A stretch of DNA of 48,754 bases from JAZNQL01 sp045531205. Its GTDB lineage: Bacteria; Bacillota; Clostridia; UMGS1883; UMGS1540. Positions within the stretch are counted from its first letter, which is position 1; the number at the start of each line of letters is the position of its first letter. Position numbers and translations under genes: made by a program. Below the pieces are notes generated by a model. It was not told the DNA's origin, did no database searches, and saw nothing but the letters and a program-made list of their open reading frames with translations. This document shows, one piece after another, positions 24,897 to 32,787 of the stretch. The stretch covers positions 1 to 48,754 of the forward strand of contig JAZSDN010000096.1 in the NCBI GenBank assembly GCA_045531205.1. The letters run 5' to 3'.

Positions 24897-26072
24897 ATGA
24901 AAAAACTGCATTCAAATAAAATTCTTTTATCTTCTTTAGTTATAGTTTTGGTAATTGCATTTTTATTTTCATCGTTTTCAACGCTTTTCTCTGCACGTGC
25001 TGCTACTGTAAATGAGCTTAAATCAAAGCTCTCGCAGGCACAAAGCGAAAAGGCTGCGGCAGAAAGTAAATTAAATTCAATAAAATCGGACAAAATAGAC
25101 CTTGAAGCAGAAAAAAAGGCTATTGACCTTCAGCTTGCAGAGCTTGGAACGGAAATTCATACAGTTAACAATCAGATTTCGGAGGTTCAGTCGGAAATTG
25201 ATGCAAAGCAAAGTGAAATAGACATTGCACAGGCTGAGCTTGACGAATATACTGCTCTTTATGAAACAAGAGTTAGAGTAATGTATGAATGCGGAAACAC
25301 ATCTTATCTTGATGTTATTTTCGGTTCGGAAAGCTTTTCGGACCTTTTATACCGCATCGACCTTGTAAATCAGATTGTGGACTACGACCAGTCAATTATG
25401 GATAATATGAAGGCTTCAATAAATGTTATAAAAGAAGCTAAAGCTGTTATTGAAGCAAGAAAAGAAGAGCTGGAAGTAAGCAAAAGCATTCTTGATGTTA
25501 AGGCTTCACAGCTTGAATCTGTACAGGCTTCAAAAATAGAGCTTCTTTCAAAGCTTGCAGCGGACGAAGCTACATACAAAAAAATTCTTGATGATGCAGA
25601 TGCTGCTGAAGCAAGCTTGCGTGCGCAGATTCAGTCAATGACCACTTCTTCGAGTGCTGCTACACCTGCTAAAAATTATTCAAGCGAACAATTTGTATGG
25701 CCCACAAATACAACTTATATTACCTCTTCTTACGGAACACGTTTCCATCCTATACAGAAGAGATACAAGACCCATACAGGTGTTGATATAGGTGCAGGAC
25801 AGGGCGCTCCCATTTATGCTGCCGCTTCGGGTACTGTTTTAAGTGCCGGCTGGAACAGCGGTTACGGCAAATACATTGTTATAAATCATGGTGGCGGAGT
25901 TCAAACCTTATATGCACACTCAAGTGCGTTATACGTTCAAGCGGGAGACACTGTAACAAAAGGTCAGACCATTGCAGCTGTAGGCTCTACTGGTAACTCT
26001 ACAGGACCTCACCTTCATTTTGAGGTTTTAAATTACGGTCAGCATACAGACCCGATGGCATATTTTAACTGA
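24897..26072 (+). CDS. Secreted murein hydrolase with coiled coil and M23 domain
   Basis: This 391-residue protein resembles the EnvC/CwlO/PcsB-type partners of FtsEX. A signal peptide spans about residues 1-36, ending SARAA. A long coiled coil follows (about 37-245, rich in heptads such as LKSKLSQAQSEKAAAESKL). The C-terminal LytM/M23 peptidase domain (about 270-390) has zinc ligands in THTGVDIGAGQG (H and D) and the GPHLHFEV H-x-H pair, so it should be catalytically active as an endopeptidase. GGAAAGGAG precedes the ATG. Coiled coil plus position just after ftsX strongly suggests FtsEX control. Confidence 0.93.
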   Translation: MKKLHSNKILLSSLVIVLVIAFLFSSFSTLFSARAATVNELKSKLSQAQSEKAAAESKLNSIKSDKIDLEAEKKAIDLQLAELGTEIHTVNNQISEVQSEIDAKQSEIDIAQAELDEYTALYETRVRVMYECGNTSYLDVIFGSESFSDLLYRIDLVNQIVDYDQSIMDNMKASINVIKEAKAVIEARKEELEVSKSILDVKASQLESVQASKIELLSKLAADEATYKKILDDADAAEASLRAQIQSMTTSSSAATPAKNYSSEQFVWPTNTTYITSSYGTRFHPIQKRYKTHTGVDIGAGQGAPIYAAASGTVLSAGWNSGYGKYIVINHGGGVQTLYAHSSALYVQAGDTVTKGQTIAAVGSTGNSTGPHLHFEVLNYGQHTDPMAYFN

Positions 26073-26123
26073 TATTTAAATATAATTATTTTGTGCTTAG
26101 TCTTAAAAACTAACGCTAATTAT

Positions 26124-26155
26124 ATAACGCCGCATGGAACTCCGTGTGGCGTTAT
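26124..26155 (+). promoter_or_regulatory. Strong hairpin between the M23 and S41 genes
   Basis: ATAACGCCGCATGG (26124-26137) pairs with CCGTGTGGCGTTAT (26142-26155) around a four-base loop; 12 of 14 pairs are Watson-Crick and two are G-T. Only TT follows the stem, so it is a poor terminator. It may stabilise or attenuate the transcript between the two genes. Confidence 0.6.
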
Positions 26156-26173
26156 TTACAGGGGTGTTTTATT

Positions 26174-27304
26174 TTGAATAAAAAAAGCATTATAACAACG
26201 GCAGTTATAACCTTTGTTCTGACTATTTTTACGGTTTTTACAGTTTTAGGCTGTTTTTTTGGAGATTCTGTAAAAACTCTTCTTATTAAAAATCTTATAG
26301 ACGAATATTATATTGAAAACTCGGACACCGACTCTTTGTTTTCGGGTATGGTTCGTTCGTTAAATGATCCCTATTCCGTGTACTTTAATGATAAAGATTA
26401 CAAAGCTTTTATGGAAAGTATAAACTCTGAATACAAGGGTATTGGAATTGAAGTTTCTCTTGATGAAGATAATTTTTTTAGCGTTTCAAAGGTTATGAAT
26501 AACTCGCCTGCAAAAAAGGCAGGTATTTTGGAAGGCGATAAAATTGTTCAGGTAGACTCTCAAAAGGTTACAGAAGATAATTTTAACGAAATAATTTCTT
26601 ACTTAAAAGGCGAAACCGAAGAAAGTAAAAAAAGTAATGAAATATCTATTTCGGTTTTAAGAAACAACGAGGAACTTTTATTTAAGGTTAAGCGTGATAC
26701 TGTACATCTTGACACTGTAACCCAAAGGGATTTTCCTGCTGCAAAATATATAAAGATTGATTCTTTTGCACAGAGCACTTTTAACGAATTATCTGAAATT
26801 CTTTCGTCTATAGGCGACAAGGATATTATTCTTGATTTAAGAAATAATCCGGGCGGTCTTCTTTCAAGTGCTGTTGATATTGCCGATTTATTTCTTGGCG
26901 AGGCTGATATTGTGTATACCCAGAACAAGGCGGGTGAACGGCAATACTTCAAGAGTGACAAAAAGTGTATTGAGAACAACTTAATTGTTCTTTGCAATAA
27001 AAATTCAGCCTCTGCTTCGGAGGTTTTAACCGCGGCGCTTTTAGACAATAAGCGTGCCACTGTTATAGGCGAAAAAACCTTCGGCAAGGGCTGTGTGCAG
27101 GAGCTGTTTCCTCTTCCTTTAGGCGGAGCTTTAAAGCTTACAACCTCTTATTACTACACCCCTTCGGGAATTTGCATACACGGCGAAGGAATAACTCCCA
27201 GTGAAACTGTTTTACTTCCTGAAAACGCACAAAGCAAAAGTATATTTGATTTAACGCAGGAAGAAGATACACAACTTTCAAGGGCTCTTGAGCTTGCAGA
27301 ATAA
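26174..27304 (+). CDS. S41 family C-terminal processing protease
   Basis: CtpA/CtpB-type serine protease of 376 residues. It has an N-terminal membrane anchor (about 5-28), a PDZ domain (about 70-150, EYKGIGIEVSLDEDN then GILEGDKIVQVDSQ) and an S41 domain whose serine lies in NKNSASASEVLTAALL and lysine in GEKTFGKGCVQ. A longer frame starts with GTG at 26144, inside the hairpin; TTG at 26174 has CAGGGGTG just upstream and begins exactly at the hydrophobic anchor, so it is preferred. Such proteases process secreted or sporulation proteins, and the hydrolase encoded upstream is a plausible substrate. Confidence 0.9.
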   Translation: MNKKSIITTAVITFVLTIFTVFTVLGCFFGDSVKTLLIKNLIDEYYIENSDTDSLFSGMVRSLNDPYSVYFNDKDYKAFMESINSEYKGIGIEVSLDEDNFFSVSKVMNNSPAKKAGILEGDKIVQVDSQKVTEDNFNEIISYLKGETEESKKSNEISISVLRNNEELLFKVKRDTVHLDTVTQRDFPAAKYIKIDSFAQSTFNELSEILSSIGDKDIILDLRNNPGGLLSSAVDIADLFLGEADIVYTQNKAGERQYFKSDKKCIENNLIVLCNKNSASASEVLTAALLDNKRATVIGEKTFGKGCVQELFPLPLGGALKLTTSYYYTPSGICIHGEGITPSETVLLPENAQSKSIFDLTQEEDTQLSRALELAE

Positions 27305-27308
27305 TTTT

Positions 27309-27339
27309 AAGACCGTAAAAATTACGGTCTTTCTTTTTT
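27309..27339 (+). terminator. Intrinsic terminator of the ftsEX-protease unit
   Basis: AAGACCGTAA (27309-27318) and TTACGGTCTT (27322-27331) form a 10-bp stem followed by TCTTTTTT. It is just after the S41 stop and overlaps the stop codon of the convergent ClpP-like gene. Confidence 0.85.
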
Positions 27340-27951
27340 CATTTGTTCAAGTTTTGAAAGAGCATCCGATATTCCGCCCACCTCGTCTATAAGTCCGCTT
27401 TCAACCGCTTCTTCCCCAAGCAAAATACTTCCCATATCGTTTGCAAGCTCTGATGTGTTCATTATATACTTTAAAAAAGTTTCTTTTTGTATCCGAGAGT
27501 TTTTTACTACAAAGTCTATTACTCTTTCCTGCATCCGTTCAAGGTAATTAAAGCTTTGGGGAACTGAAAGCACTGTTCCGTTTATACGCACGGGGTGCAA
27601 TGTCATTGTAGCAGAAGGAACTATAAAAGAATAATCTGCCGAAACTGCAAGCGGTACCCCTATACTGTGGCTCCCGCCAAGCACAAGAGAAACTGTAGGT
27701 TTTGTAAGGCTTGATATCATTTCTGCTATGGCAAGCCCTGCTTCAACATCTCCGCCCATGGTATTTAATACTATCAGTATTCCTTTTTTGGTGCTGTCGC
27801 GTTCTGCTTCTATAAGTGCAGGGATTACATGCTCGTATTTTGTTGTTTTGCTTTGAGGGGGCAAAATTATATGTCCTTCTATTTCTCCTATTATATTAAG
27901 GCAATACATATCATCAATAATTTTTAGTCCTGTGTCTTTAATCTCGTCCAA
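27322..27951 (-). CDS. ClpP-fold serine protease, TepA-like
   Basis: A 209-residue protein of the ClpP/crotonase superfamily, closest in architecture to TepA (YmfB) of Bacillus. The oxyanion region is LNTMGGDVEAGLAIAEMI (about 63-80), the candidate nucleophile is a serine in VLGGSHSIGVPLA (about 94-100), and the candidate histidine is in SATMTLHPVRING (about 117). No signal peptide is visible. It is a single gene on the minus strand, convergent with the S41 gene. TepA has been linked to protein export and germination protein degradation; function here is inferred from family. Confidence 0.85.
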   Translation of the reverse strand: MDEIKDTGLKIIDDMYCLNIIGEIEGHIILPPQSKTTKYEHVIPALIEAERDSTKKGILIVLNTMGGDVEAGLAIAEMISSLTKPTVSLVLGGSHSIGVPLAVSADYSFIVPSATMTLHPVRINGTVLSVPQSFNYLERMQERVIDFVVKNSRIQKETFLKYIMNTSELANDMGSILLGEEAVESGLIDEVGGISDALSKLEQMKKERP

Positions 27952-28022
27952 AGTTTTTCTCCTTTTTTAATTATTTTTTTCAAATCCCCTTGTATTATTC
28001 GTTATTATTGTGCATATTTATC

Positions 28023-28064
28023 AAAAAAGATACACTGTAAAAATTTTTACAGTGTATCTTTTTT
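28023..28064 (-). terminator. Perfect 42-bp palindromic terminator of the dtxR-like gene
   Basis: The two 21-base arms, each containing GATACACTGTAAAAA or its complement, are perfectly complementary with no loop bases. The arms start and end with six A/T bases, so a T run follows on both strands. The repressor stop codon lies inside. It can act bidirectionally between the repressor and the ClpP-like gene. Confidence 0.9.
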
Positions 28065-28433
28065 ATTTTTATACTTTTTATAAAATTCTTTGATTTTTTC
28101 AAAGCTTTCTTCGCTTAAATCATGCTCTATTTTACAACTGTCAGCATAAGCGGTTTCTTCATCCACGCCAAGCAACATAAGAATTTTTGCAATAATCTGA
28201 TGCTTTTCATAAACCATTGTTGCTATTCCCTTGCCTTTGTCTGTTAGCAATATTGTCCCATCATCTTTTACTGCAATATATTCTTCTTCTCGAAGTTTTT
28301 TCATTGCAACGGAAATACTTGCTTTTGTGAAGTTCATTTCGTTAGCAACATCAATGCTTCTGACTGTACCTCTTTTTTTAGATAATATTAAAATTGTTTC
28401 CAGATAATTTTCGGCAGATTCTTTGATTTTCAT
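28047..28433 (-). CDS. DtxR/MntR-family metal-dependent repressor
   Basis: A 128-residue repressor with an N-terminal winged helix (ANEMNFTKASISVAMKKLREE, about 32-50) and a C-terminal dimerisation and metal-binding helix region (EKHQIIAKILMLLGVDEETAYADSCKIEHDLS split across about 75-110). It contains His, Asp, Cys, Glu and His ligands typical of the family. The SH3-like third domain of DtxR is absent, as in MntR. It is divergent from feoAB, and three GTTAG-N6-CTAAC type sites lie in and after the shared intergenic region. It most likely represses feoAB when Fe(II) is plentiful; Mn(II) sensing cannot be excluded. Confidence 0.9.
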   Translation of the reverse strand: MKIKESAENYLETILILSKKRGTVRSIDVANEMNFTKASISVAMKKLREEEYIAVKDDGTILLTDKGKGIATMVYEKHQIIAKILMLLGVDEETAYADSCKIEHDLSEESFEKIKEFYKKYKNKKDTL

Positions 28434-28486
28434 AGTTTATTACCTCATATATTGCGAAAAATAAGATAATCATAATGTTTTTTATT

Positions 28487-28515
28487 ATATTATCACAAAA
28501 GTATTCTTTTGTCAA
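28487..28515 (-). promoter_or_regulatory. Promoter of the dtxR-like gene
   Basis: Minus-strand consensus -35 TTGACA (28510-28515), 17-base spacer and -10 TAATAT (28487-28492), about 54 bases before the start codon. No operator box overlaps it, so it may not be autoregulated. Confidence 0.82.
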
Positions 28516-28542
28516 AGTAAAAGAAAATTTTATAAAAAAGTA

Positions 28543-28571
28543 TTGACAAAGTGAGTTAGTTGTGTTAAACT
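28543..28571 (+). promoter_or_regulatory. Promoter of feoAB
   Basis: Plus-strand -35 TTGACA (28543-28548), 17-base spacer and -10 TAAACT (28566-28571). The first operator-like box (28555-28570) overlaps the spacer and -10 element, a position suited to repression. Confidence 0.75.
28555..28570. promoter_or_regulatory. DtxR-type operator box 1, upstream of feoA
   Basis: GTTAGTTGTGTTAAAC has the form GTTAG-N6-CTAAC with two changes in the second arm. It overlaps the feoA -10 region. The same pattern occurs as a perfect-arm palindrome 28 bases downstream. Confidence 0.72.
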
Positions 28572-28582
28572 TGCTAAAGTGA

Positions 28583-28598
28583 GTTAGCGGCATCTAAC
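28583..28598. promoter_or_regulatory. DtxR-type operator box 2, upstream of feoA
   Basis: GTTAGCGGCATCTAAC has perfect inverted five-base arms. It shares the preceding GTGA with box 1 and lies near the expected transcription start. It is the likely main site for the adjacent repressor. Confidence 0.8.
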
Positions 28599-28639
28599 CG
28601 ATGCTGATATAGAATATATTTAGAAAACAGGTGCAAATT

Positions 28640-28852
28640 ATGAATTTACTTGAAGCTTGTGAAGGACAGGAATACATAATTAAAAACATTGAAACTGATG
28701 ATGAAGAATTAAATGCATTTTTATTCTCTCTTGGATGCTATTCAGGTGAGGCAATTACTGTAATTGCATTCAGGAAGGGTGGCTGCACCGTTTCAATTAA
28801 AGACGGAAGATATAATATAGATAATCAGTTGGCAGAAGCTATAATTATTTAA
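28640..28852 (+). CDS. feoA: Ferrous iron transport protein A
   Basis: FeoA is a small SH3-like cytoplasmic protein that works with FeoB in Fe(II) uptake. The 70-residue frame begins at ATG 28640; GTG at 28631 is also in frame but CAGGTG is placed as a ribosome binding site for the ATG. The pattern of alternating beta strands (LFSLGCYSGEAITVIAFRKG and NQLAEAIII at the end) fits FeoA. It precedes feoB by about 100 bases, and that gap carries a third operator-like box. Confidence 0.87.
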   Translation: MNLLEACEGQEYIIKNIETDDEELNAFLFSLGCYSGEAITVIAFRKGGCTVSIKDGRYNIDNQLAEAIII

Positions 28853-28885
28853 TATAGCTTCTAAGCCATATTTTTTTGATTGGTA

Positions 28886-28901
28886 GTTAGCCGTGTCTAA
28901 C
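28886..28901. promoter_or_regulatory. DtxR-type operator box 3, between feoA and feoB
   Basis: GTTAGCCGTGTCTAAC has perfect inverted arms identical to those of box 2. It lies 54 bases before the feoB ATG and suggests that feoB may be separately regulated or that transcription through feoA is blocked here too. Confidence 0.8.
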
Positions 28902-28954
28902 TTTAATATATAAATTATAATCCGAAAGGATTTAATAATAAGGAGGAATATATC

Positions 28955-30967
28955 ATGAGAATTGCTTTAACAGGTAATCCTAACTCTGGTAAAACCACAA
29001 TGTATAATGCTTTGACAGGCAGTAACGAAAGAGTCGGTAACTGGGCAGGTGTTACCGTTGAGAGGAAAGAACACACAATCAAAAAGGCTTACTACAAAGG
29101 AGTCGAAGAACTTATCGCCGTGGACTTGCCCGGTGCTTATTCGATGTCACCATTTACATCAGAAGAAAGCATCACAAGCTCCTATGTGAAGAAAGAAAAC
29201 CCCGATGTTATTATCAATATCGTGGATGCTACAAATCTTAGCCGTTCTCTTTTCTTCACAACTCAGCTTTTAGAGCTTGGCATACCTTGCGTTGTTGCTC
29301 TTAACAAAAGCGACATCAACGAAAAAAAAGATACTAAAATTGATGTAGAAAAGCTTTCAGAAAAGCTTTCTTGCCCTGTAATCGAAACTGTTTCAATTTC
29401 TTCAAATGGTTTGCAGGCAGTTGTTGAAGCTGCCGTAAGCGCGGCAGGAAACACACAGCAGGCAGTTTATTCACAGGGAAACATTGACCTTACAAGCAAA
29501 GATGCAGTTGAGGCCGCTGACCGTAAACGTTTTGAATTCGTGAATAAAATTGTAAAAGCTGTTGAAACCCGTAAGGTTCTTACAAAGGACAAAAATTTCG
29601 GCGATAAAATTGATGCTGTTCTTACCAATAAATGGTTTGGTATTCCGATCTTTGCAGCCATCATGTATCTTGTATTCCAGATTTCTCAGGTTTGGGTAGG
29701 TACTCCTATTGCAGACTTACTTGTAGGCTTCCTTGAAGGATTCCAAGGGTGGGTTGGCGAACTTCTTGGTGACGCAAATCCTCTGCTTTCAGCAATCCTT
29801 GTTGACGGTGTAATCGGCGGTGCCAGCGCCGTTGTTGGTTTCTTACCGCTTGTTATGGTAATGTACTTCCTAATTGCCCTTTTGGAAGATTGCGGTTATA
29901 TGTCAAGAGTTGCAGTTTTGCTTGATCCTATCTTCAAAAAGGTTGGTCTTTCGGGTAAGTCAGTTATTCCGTTTGTTATCACAATCGGTTGTGCAGTTCC
30001 CGGTATTATGGCAAGCCGTACTATAAGAAATGAACGTGAACGCAGAGCAACAGCAATGCTTTCTCCATTTATGCCTTGCGGCGCTAAAATTCCTGTAATC
30101 GCACTTTTTGCAGGTGCTTTCTTTGATGATGCAGGCTGGGTTAGCACACTTATGTACCTTTCCGGTATCGTGCTTATATTCTTAGGAGCTTTGCTTGTAA
30201 ACAAAATCACAGGCTATAAAGCAAGAAAATCATTCTTTATTATTGAACTGCCTGAATACAAAGCTCCGTCTCTTTGGGGTGCATTCAAATCAATGTGCAG
30301 CCGTGGTTGGGCTTACATAGTAAAAGCAGCTACCATCATTCTTCTTTGTAACATGGCAGTACAGATTATGCAAGTCTTTACTTGGAACTTTGAGGTTGCC
30401 AAAACAGCAGATTCTTCAATACTTGCTTCTATCGCAAGTCCGTTTGCCTATATTCTTATTCCTATTGTTGGAGTTTTCTCCTGGCAGCTTGCAGCGGCAG
30501 CAGTTACAGGCTTCATTGCAAAAGAAAATGTTGTTGGTACACTTGCAGTTTGCTTCGTAGGACTTGAAAATCTTATTGATACAGAAGAACTTTCTCTTAT
30601 GGAAGGCGCAGGCGCAGAGGTTGCATCAGTATTTGCTATTACAAAGGTTGCTGCGCTTGCATATCTAATGTTTAACCTCTATACTCCTCCTTGCTTTGCC
30701 GCTATTGGTGCTATGAACGCAGAAATGAAGAGTGCAAAATGGCTTTGGGGTGGAATCGGTCTCCAGCTTGGTGTAGGTTATACAGTTGCATATTTAGTTT
30801 ACACAATTGGTACACTCATCACTGCTCCTGCTACTCTTAATGCAGGTGCGGCTATAGCGGGTCTTGTAATTGTTTTGGCAATAGTTGCCATAATTACTTA
30901 TCTTATAAACAAAACAAACAAAAAACTTAAAGTTGAATATACTTTGAGTTCTTCAATAAATCAATGA
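28955..30967 (+). CDS. feoB: Ferrous iron transport protein B
   Basis: FeoB is the membrane Fe(II) transporter with a cytoplasmic G domain. The 670-residue protein has G1 GNPNSGKTT (about 7-15), G2 in GNWAGVTVERKE, G3 DLPGAYSM and G4 NKSD, then a helical spacer. The membrane part (about 225-655) contains the conserved CAVPGIMASRTI and PFMPCGAKIPV gates with their cysteines. The start has AAGGAGG upstream. It is followed by a 51-residue Cys-rich protein. Control by the divergent DtxR-type repressor is strongly suggested by the boxes. Confidence 0.98.
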   Translation: MRIALTGNPNSGKTTMYNALTGSNERVGNWAGVTVERKEHTIKKAYYKGVEELIAVDLPGAYSMSPFTSEESITSSYVKKENPDVIINIVDATNLSRSLFFTTQLLELGIPCVVALNKSDINEKKDTKIDVEKLSEKLSCPVIETVSISSNGLQAVVEAAVSAAGNTQQAVYSQGNIDLTSKDAVEAADRKRFEFVNKIVKAVETRKVLTKDKNFGDKIDAVLTNKWFGIPIFAAIMYLVFQISQVWVGTPIADLLVGFLEGFQGWVGELLGDANPLLSAILVDGVIGGASAVVGFLPLVMVMYFLIALLEDCGYMSRVAVLLDPIFKKVGLSGKSVIPFVITIGCAVPGIMASRTIRNERERRATAMLSPFMPCGAKIPVIALFAGAFFDDAGWVSTLMYLSGIVLIFLGALLVNKITGYKARKSFFIIELPEYKAPSLWGAFKSMCSRGWAYIVKAATIILLCNMAVQIMQVFTWNFEVAKTADSSILASIASPFAYILIPIVGVFSWQLAAAAVTGFIAKENVVGTLAVCFVGLENLIDTEELSLMEGAGAEVASVFAITKVAALAYLMFNLYTPPCFAAIGAMNAEMKSAKWLWGGIGLQLGVGYTVAYLVYTIGTLITAPATLNAGAAIAGLVIVLAIVAIITYLINKTNKKLKVEYTLSSSINQ

Positions 30968-30980
30968 AAAGAGTGATATT

Positions 30981-31136
30981 ATGACGAATATTATTTTAAT
31001 TGCCATCCTCCTGCTTGTAGCAGGAGGAGCAAGTTTGTATCTTTATAAAGCTAAAAAACGCGGGGAACATTGTGTAGGTTGTCCGCACGCAAAAATGTGC
31101 AAAAAAATATCTTGTAATCACAACTCCTCAGATTAA
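30981..31136 (+). CDS. FeoB-associated Cys-rich membrane protein
   Basis: A 51-residue protein beginning MTNIILIAILLLVAGGASLY, one membrane helix, followed by a basic stretch and a cysteine-rich tail CVGCPHAKMCKKISC (CX2CX5CX4C). This is the pattern of the FeoB-associated Cys-rich family that often follows feoB in Firmicutes. The ATG is 13 bases after the feoB stop. It may help deliver or sense iron or stabilise FeoB; its role is not settled. It is easily missed because of its size. Confidence 0.88.
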   Translation: MTNIILIAILLLVAGGASLYLYKAKKRGEHCVGCPHAKMCKKISCNHNSSD

Positions 31137-31230
31137 CATTTAAATTATAGTAAAGTTTGTTTTTTTATTATTTTTTCAAATTTCATTGTATTATTTCGCT
31201 TTATGTGATAAAATTATACTTGGTGATTTT

Positions 31231-32787
31231 ATGAAAAAATTTTTATGTTTATTTATATGTCTTTTTTTATTTGCAGGTTGCTCGGGCAATGAAAATAATA
31301 CCGATTTTTCGGATGAAGGTTTTTCTTCGTCGGTTACTCTTTCGATGAGAAACCCTGACACTCTTCATCCTCTTTTTACAAAGCAACAGACCTGTACTAA
31401 AATTTATGATTTGATTTACGACAGTCTTGTTTATGTTGATAATGAGCTTCGCCCTGTATCATGTCTTGCTGAAAAATGCACCATTACAGATGACCGAAAA
31501 ACCATACAGTTTACTTTGAAAGATTCTGTAAAATGGCACGACGGAAAAGCATTTACTGCTTATGATGTAGAGCATACTTTTAATCAGATTATGTATTCGG
31601 AAGACAGTATTTATAAAAAACAGCTTCAAGGCGTAAGTCATATTAAAGTTACTGATTCTTCACACATAAACGTATACCTGACAGAGCCTAACGTTAATAT
31701 TTTAAATCTTATGGATTTTCCGATTATTCCTGCACATATAAACAACCTTGCAGAAAAACCGGTTGGCACGGGAATGTATAAATTTATATCGATAACTGAC
31801 CAGCGTGAAATGGTTTTGGAAAGAAATGATGAATGGCAGCTTGGCGAAAGACCAAAGCCAAAGCAGATAAAAGTAAGGATGCTTGCATCAGATAAAGACA
31901 CGGCTTCTATTATAAAGCTTGGTGAAGCTGTTGCCGCAACTACAAGTATAGAAAATATTGGAGATTTTGGCACAGGAGATTATACCTCGGCATTTTCTTA
32001 CCTTTCATTACAATACGAATTTATAGGCGTAAACTGCAAAAAAGATGTGCTTTCATCATCACTTTTCCGTAGAGCTCTCTCGTGTGCTATTGACAGAGAA
32101 AGTATTATTGAAGCTGCGTATTTCGGATATGCTAAAGCCGCAAATTCCCCTGTTCCCCCTTCATCGTGGCTATATGATTCTGAATATGATATTTGCGCAT
32201 TTGATACTGATGCTGCAAAAAAATATTTGCTTGATGCAGGCTTTATGGACACAGACGGTGACGATTTTGTTGAATATGTAGATGAAGACGATGTTCAGAA
32301 GGTAAATCTTTGCATACTTATAAATGATGACAGTTCATTCAGAGCAAAAAGTGCAGAATCTATAGTTGCCTATTTAAAAGAAATAGGTGTAAAGGCATAT
32401 TTTGTTGCTTTGCCGTTTGAAGAATATTCACAAAGGATAAGCGAAGGTGATTTTGACCTTTTCATTGGCGGGTATGATTTATCGGCAGACCTTGATTTTC
32501 GTTTTATGCTTCATACAGACTCTATAGAAGCGGGTACAAATTTTTACGGCTATTCAAGCTCTGATATGGACAAAGCTTTGTCAGACATATCAAATGCTAC
32601 CTCTGATACAGAAATAAAAGACACTTACAGATATTTTCAGGGACTTTTCTCGCGTGATGTTCCCGTTATAGGGCTTTGCTTTAAAGACAATATACTGATT
32701 CACAGTAACAAGCTTATGATAGGTAATGACTCAGCGTCACTTAAAATATACCGAAATATTAACGAATGGAGTATTAAAAATGAATAA
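31231..32787 (+). CDS. Peptide-type ABC transporter substrate-binding lipoprotein
   Basis: This 518-residue protein belongs to solute-binding family 5 (OppA/DppA type). The ATG at 31231 begins a lipoprotein signal, MKKFLCLFICLFLFAGC, with C17 the predicted lipidated residue; the frame extends 15 codons upstream but that part is not signal-like. Family segments include SMRNPDTLHPLFTKQQTC near the mature N terminus and SVKWHDGKAFTAYDVEHTF. No permease or ATPase gene is adjacent, so it may serve a transporter encoded elsewhere. Its end overlaps the DUF1015 gene by eight bases. Confidence 0.9.
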   Translation: MKKFLCLFICLFLFAGCSGNENNTDFSDEGFSSSVTLSMRNPDTLHPLFTKQQTCTKIYDLIYDSLVYVDNELRPVSCLAEKCTITDDRKTIQFTLKDSVKWHDGKAFTAYDVEHTFNQIMYSEDSIYKKQLQGVSHIKVTDSSHINVYLTEPNVNILNLMDFPIIPAHINNLAEKPVGTGMYKFISITDQREMVLERNDEWQLGERPKPKQIKVRMLASDKDTASIIKLGEAVAATTSIENIGDFGTGDYTSAFSYLSLQYEFIGVNCKKDVLSSSLFRRALSCAIDRESIIEAAYFGYAKAANSPVPPSSWLYDSEYDICAFDTDAAKKYLLDAGFMDTDGDDFVEYVDEDDVQKVNLCILINDDSSFRAKSAESIVAYLKEIGVKAYFVALPFEEYSQRISEGDFDLFIGGYDLSADLDFRFMLHTDSIEAGTNFYGYSSSDMDKALSDISNATSDTEIKDTYRYFQGLFSRDVPVIGLCFKDNILIHSNKLMIGNDSASLKIYRNINEWSIKNE

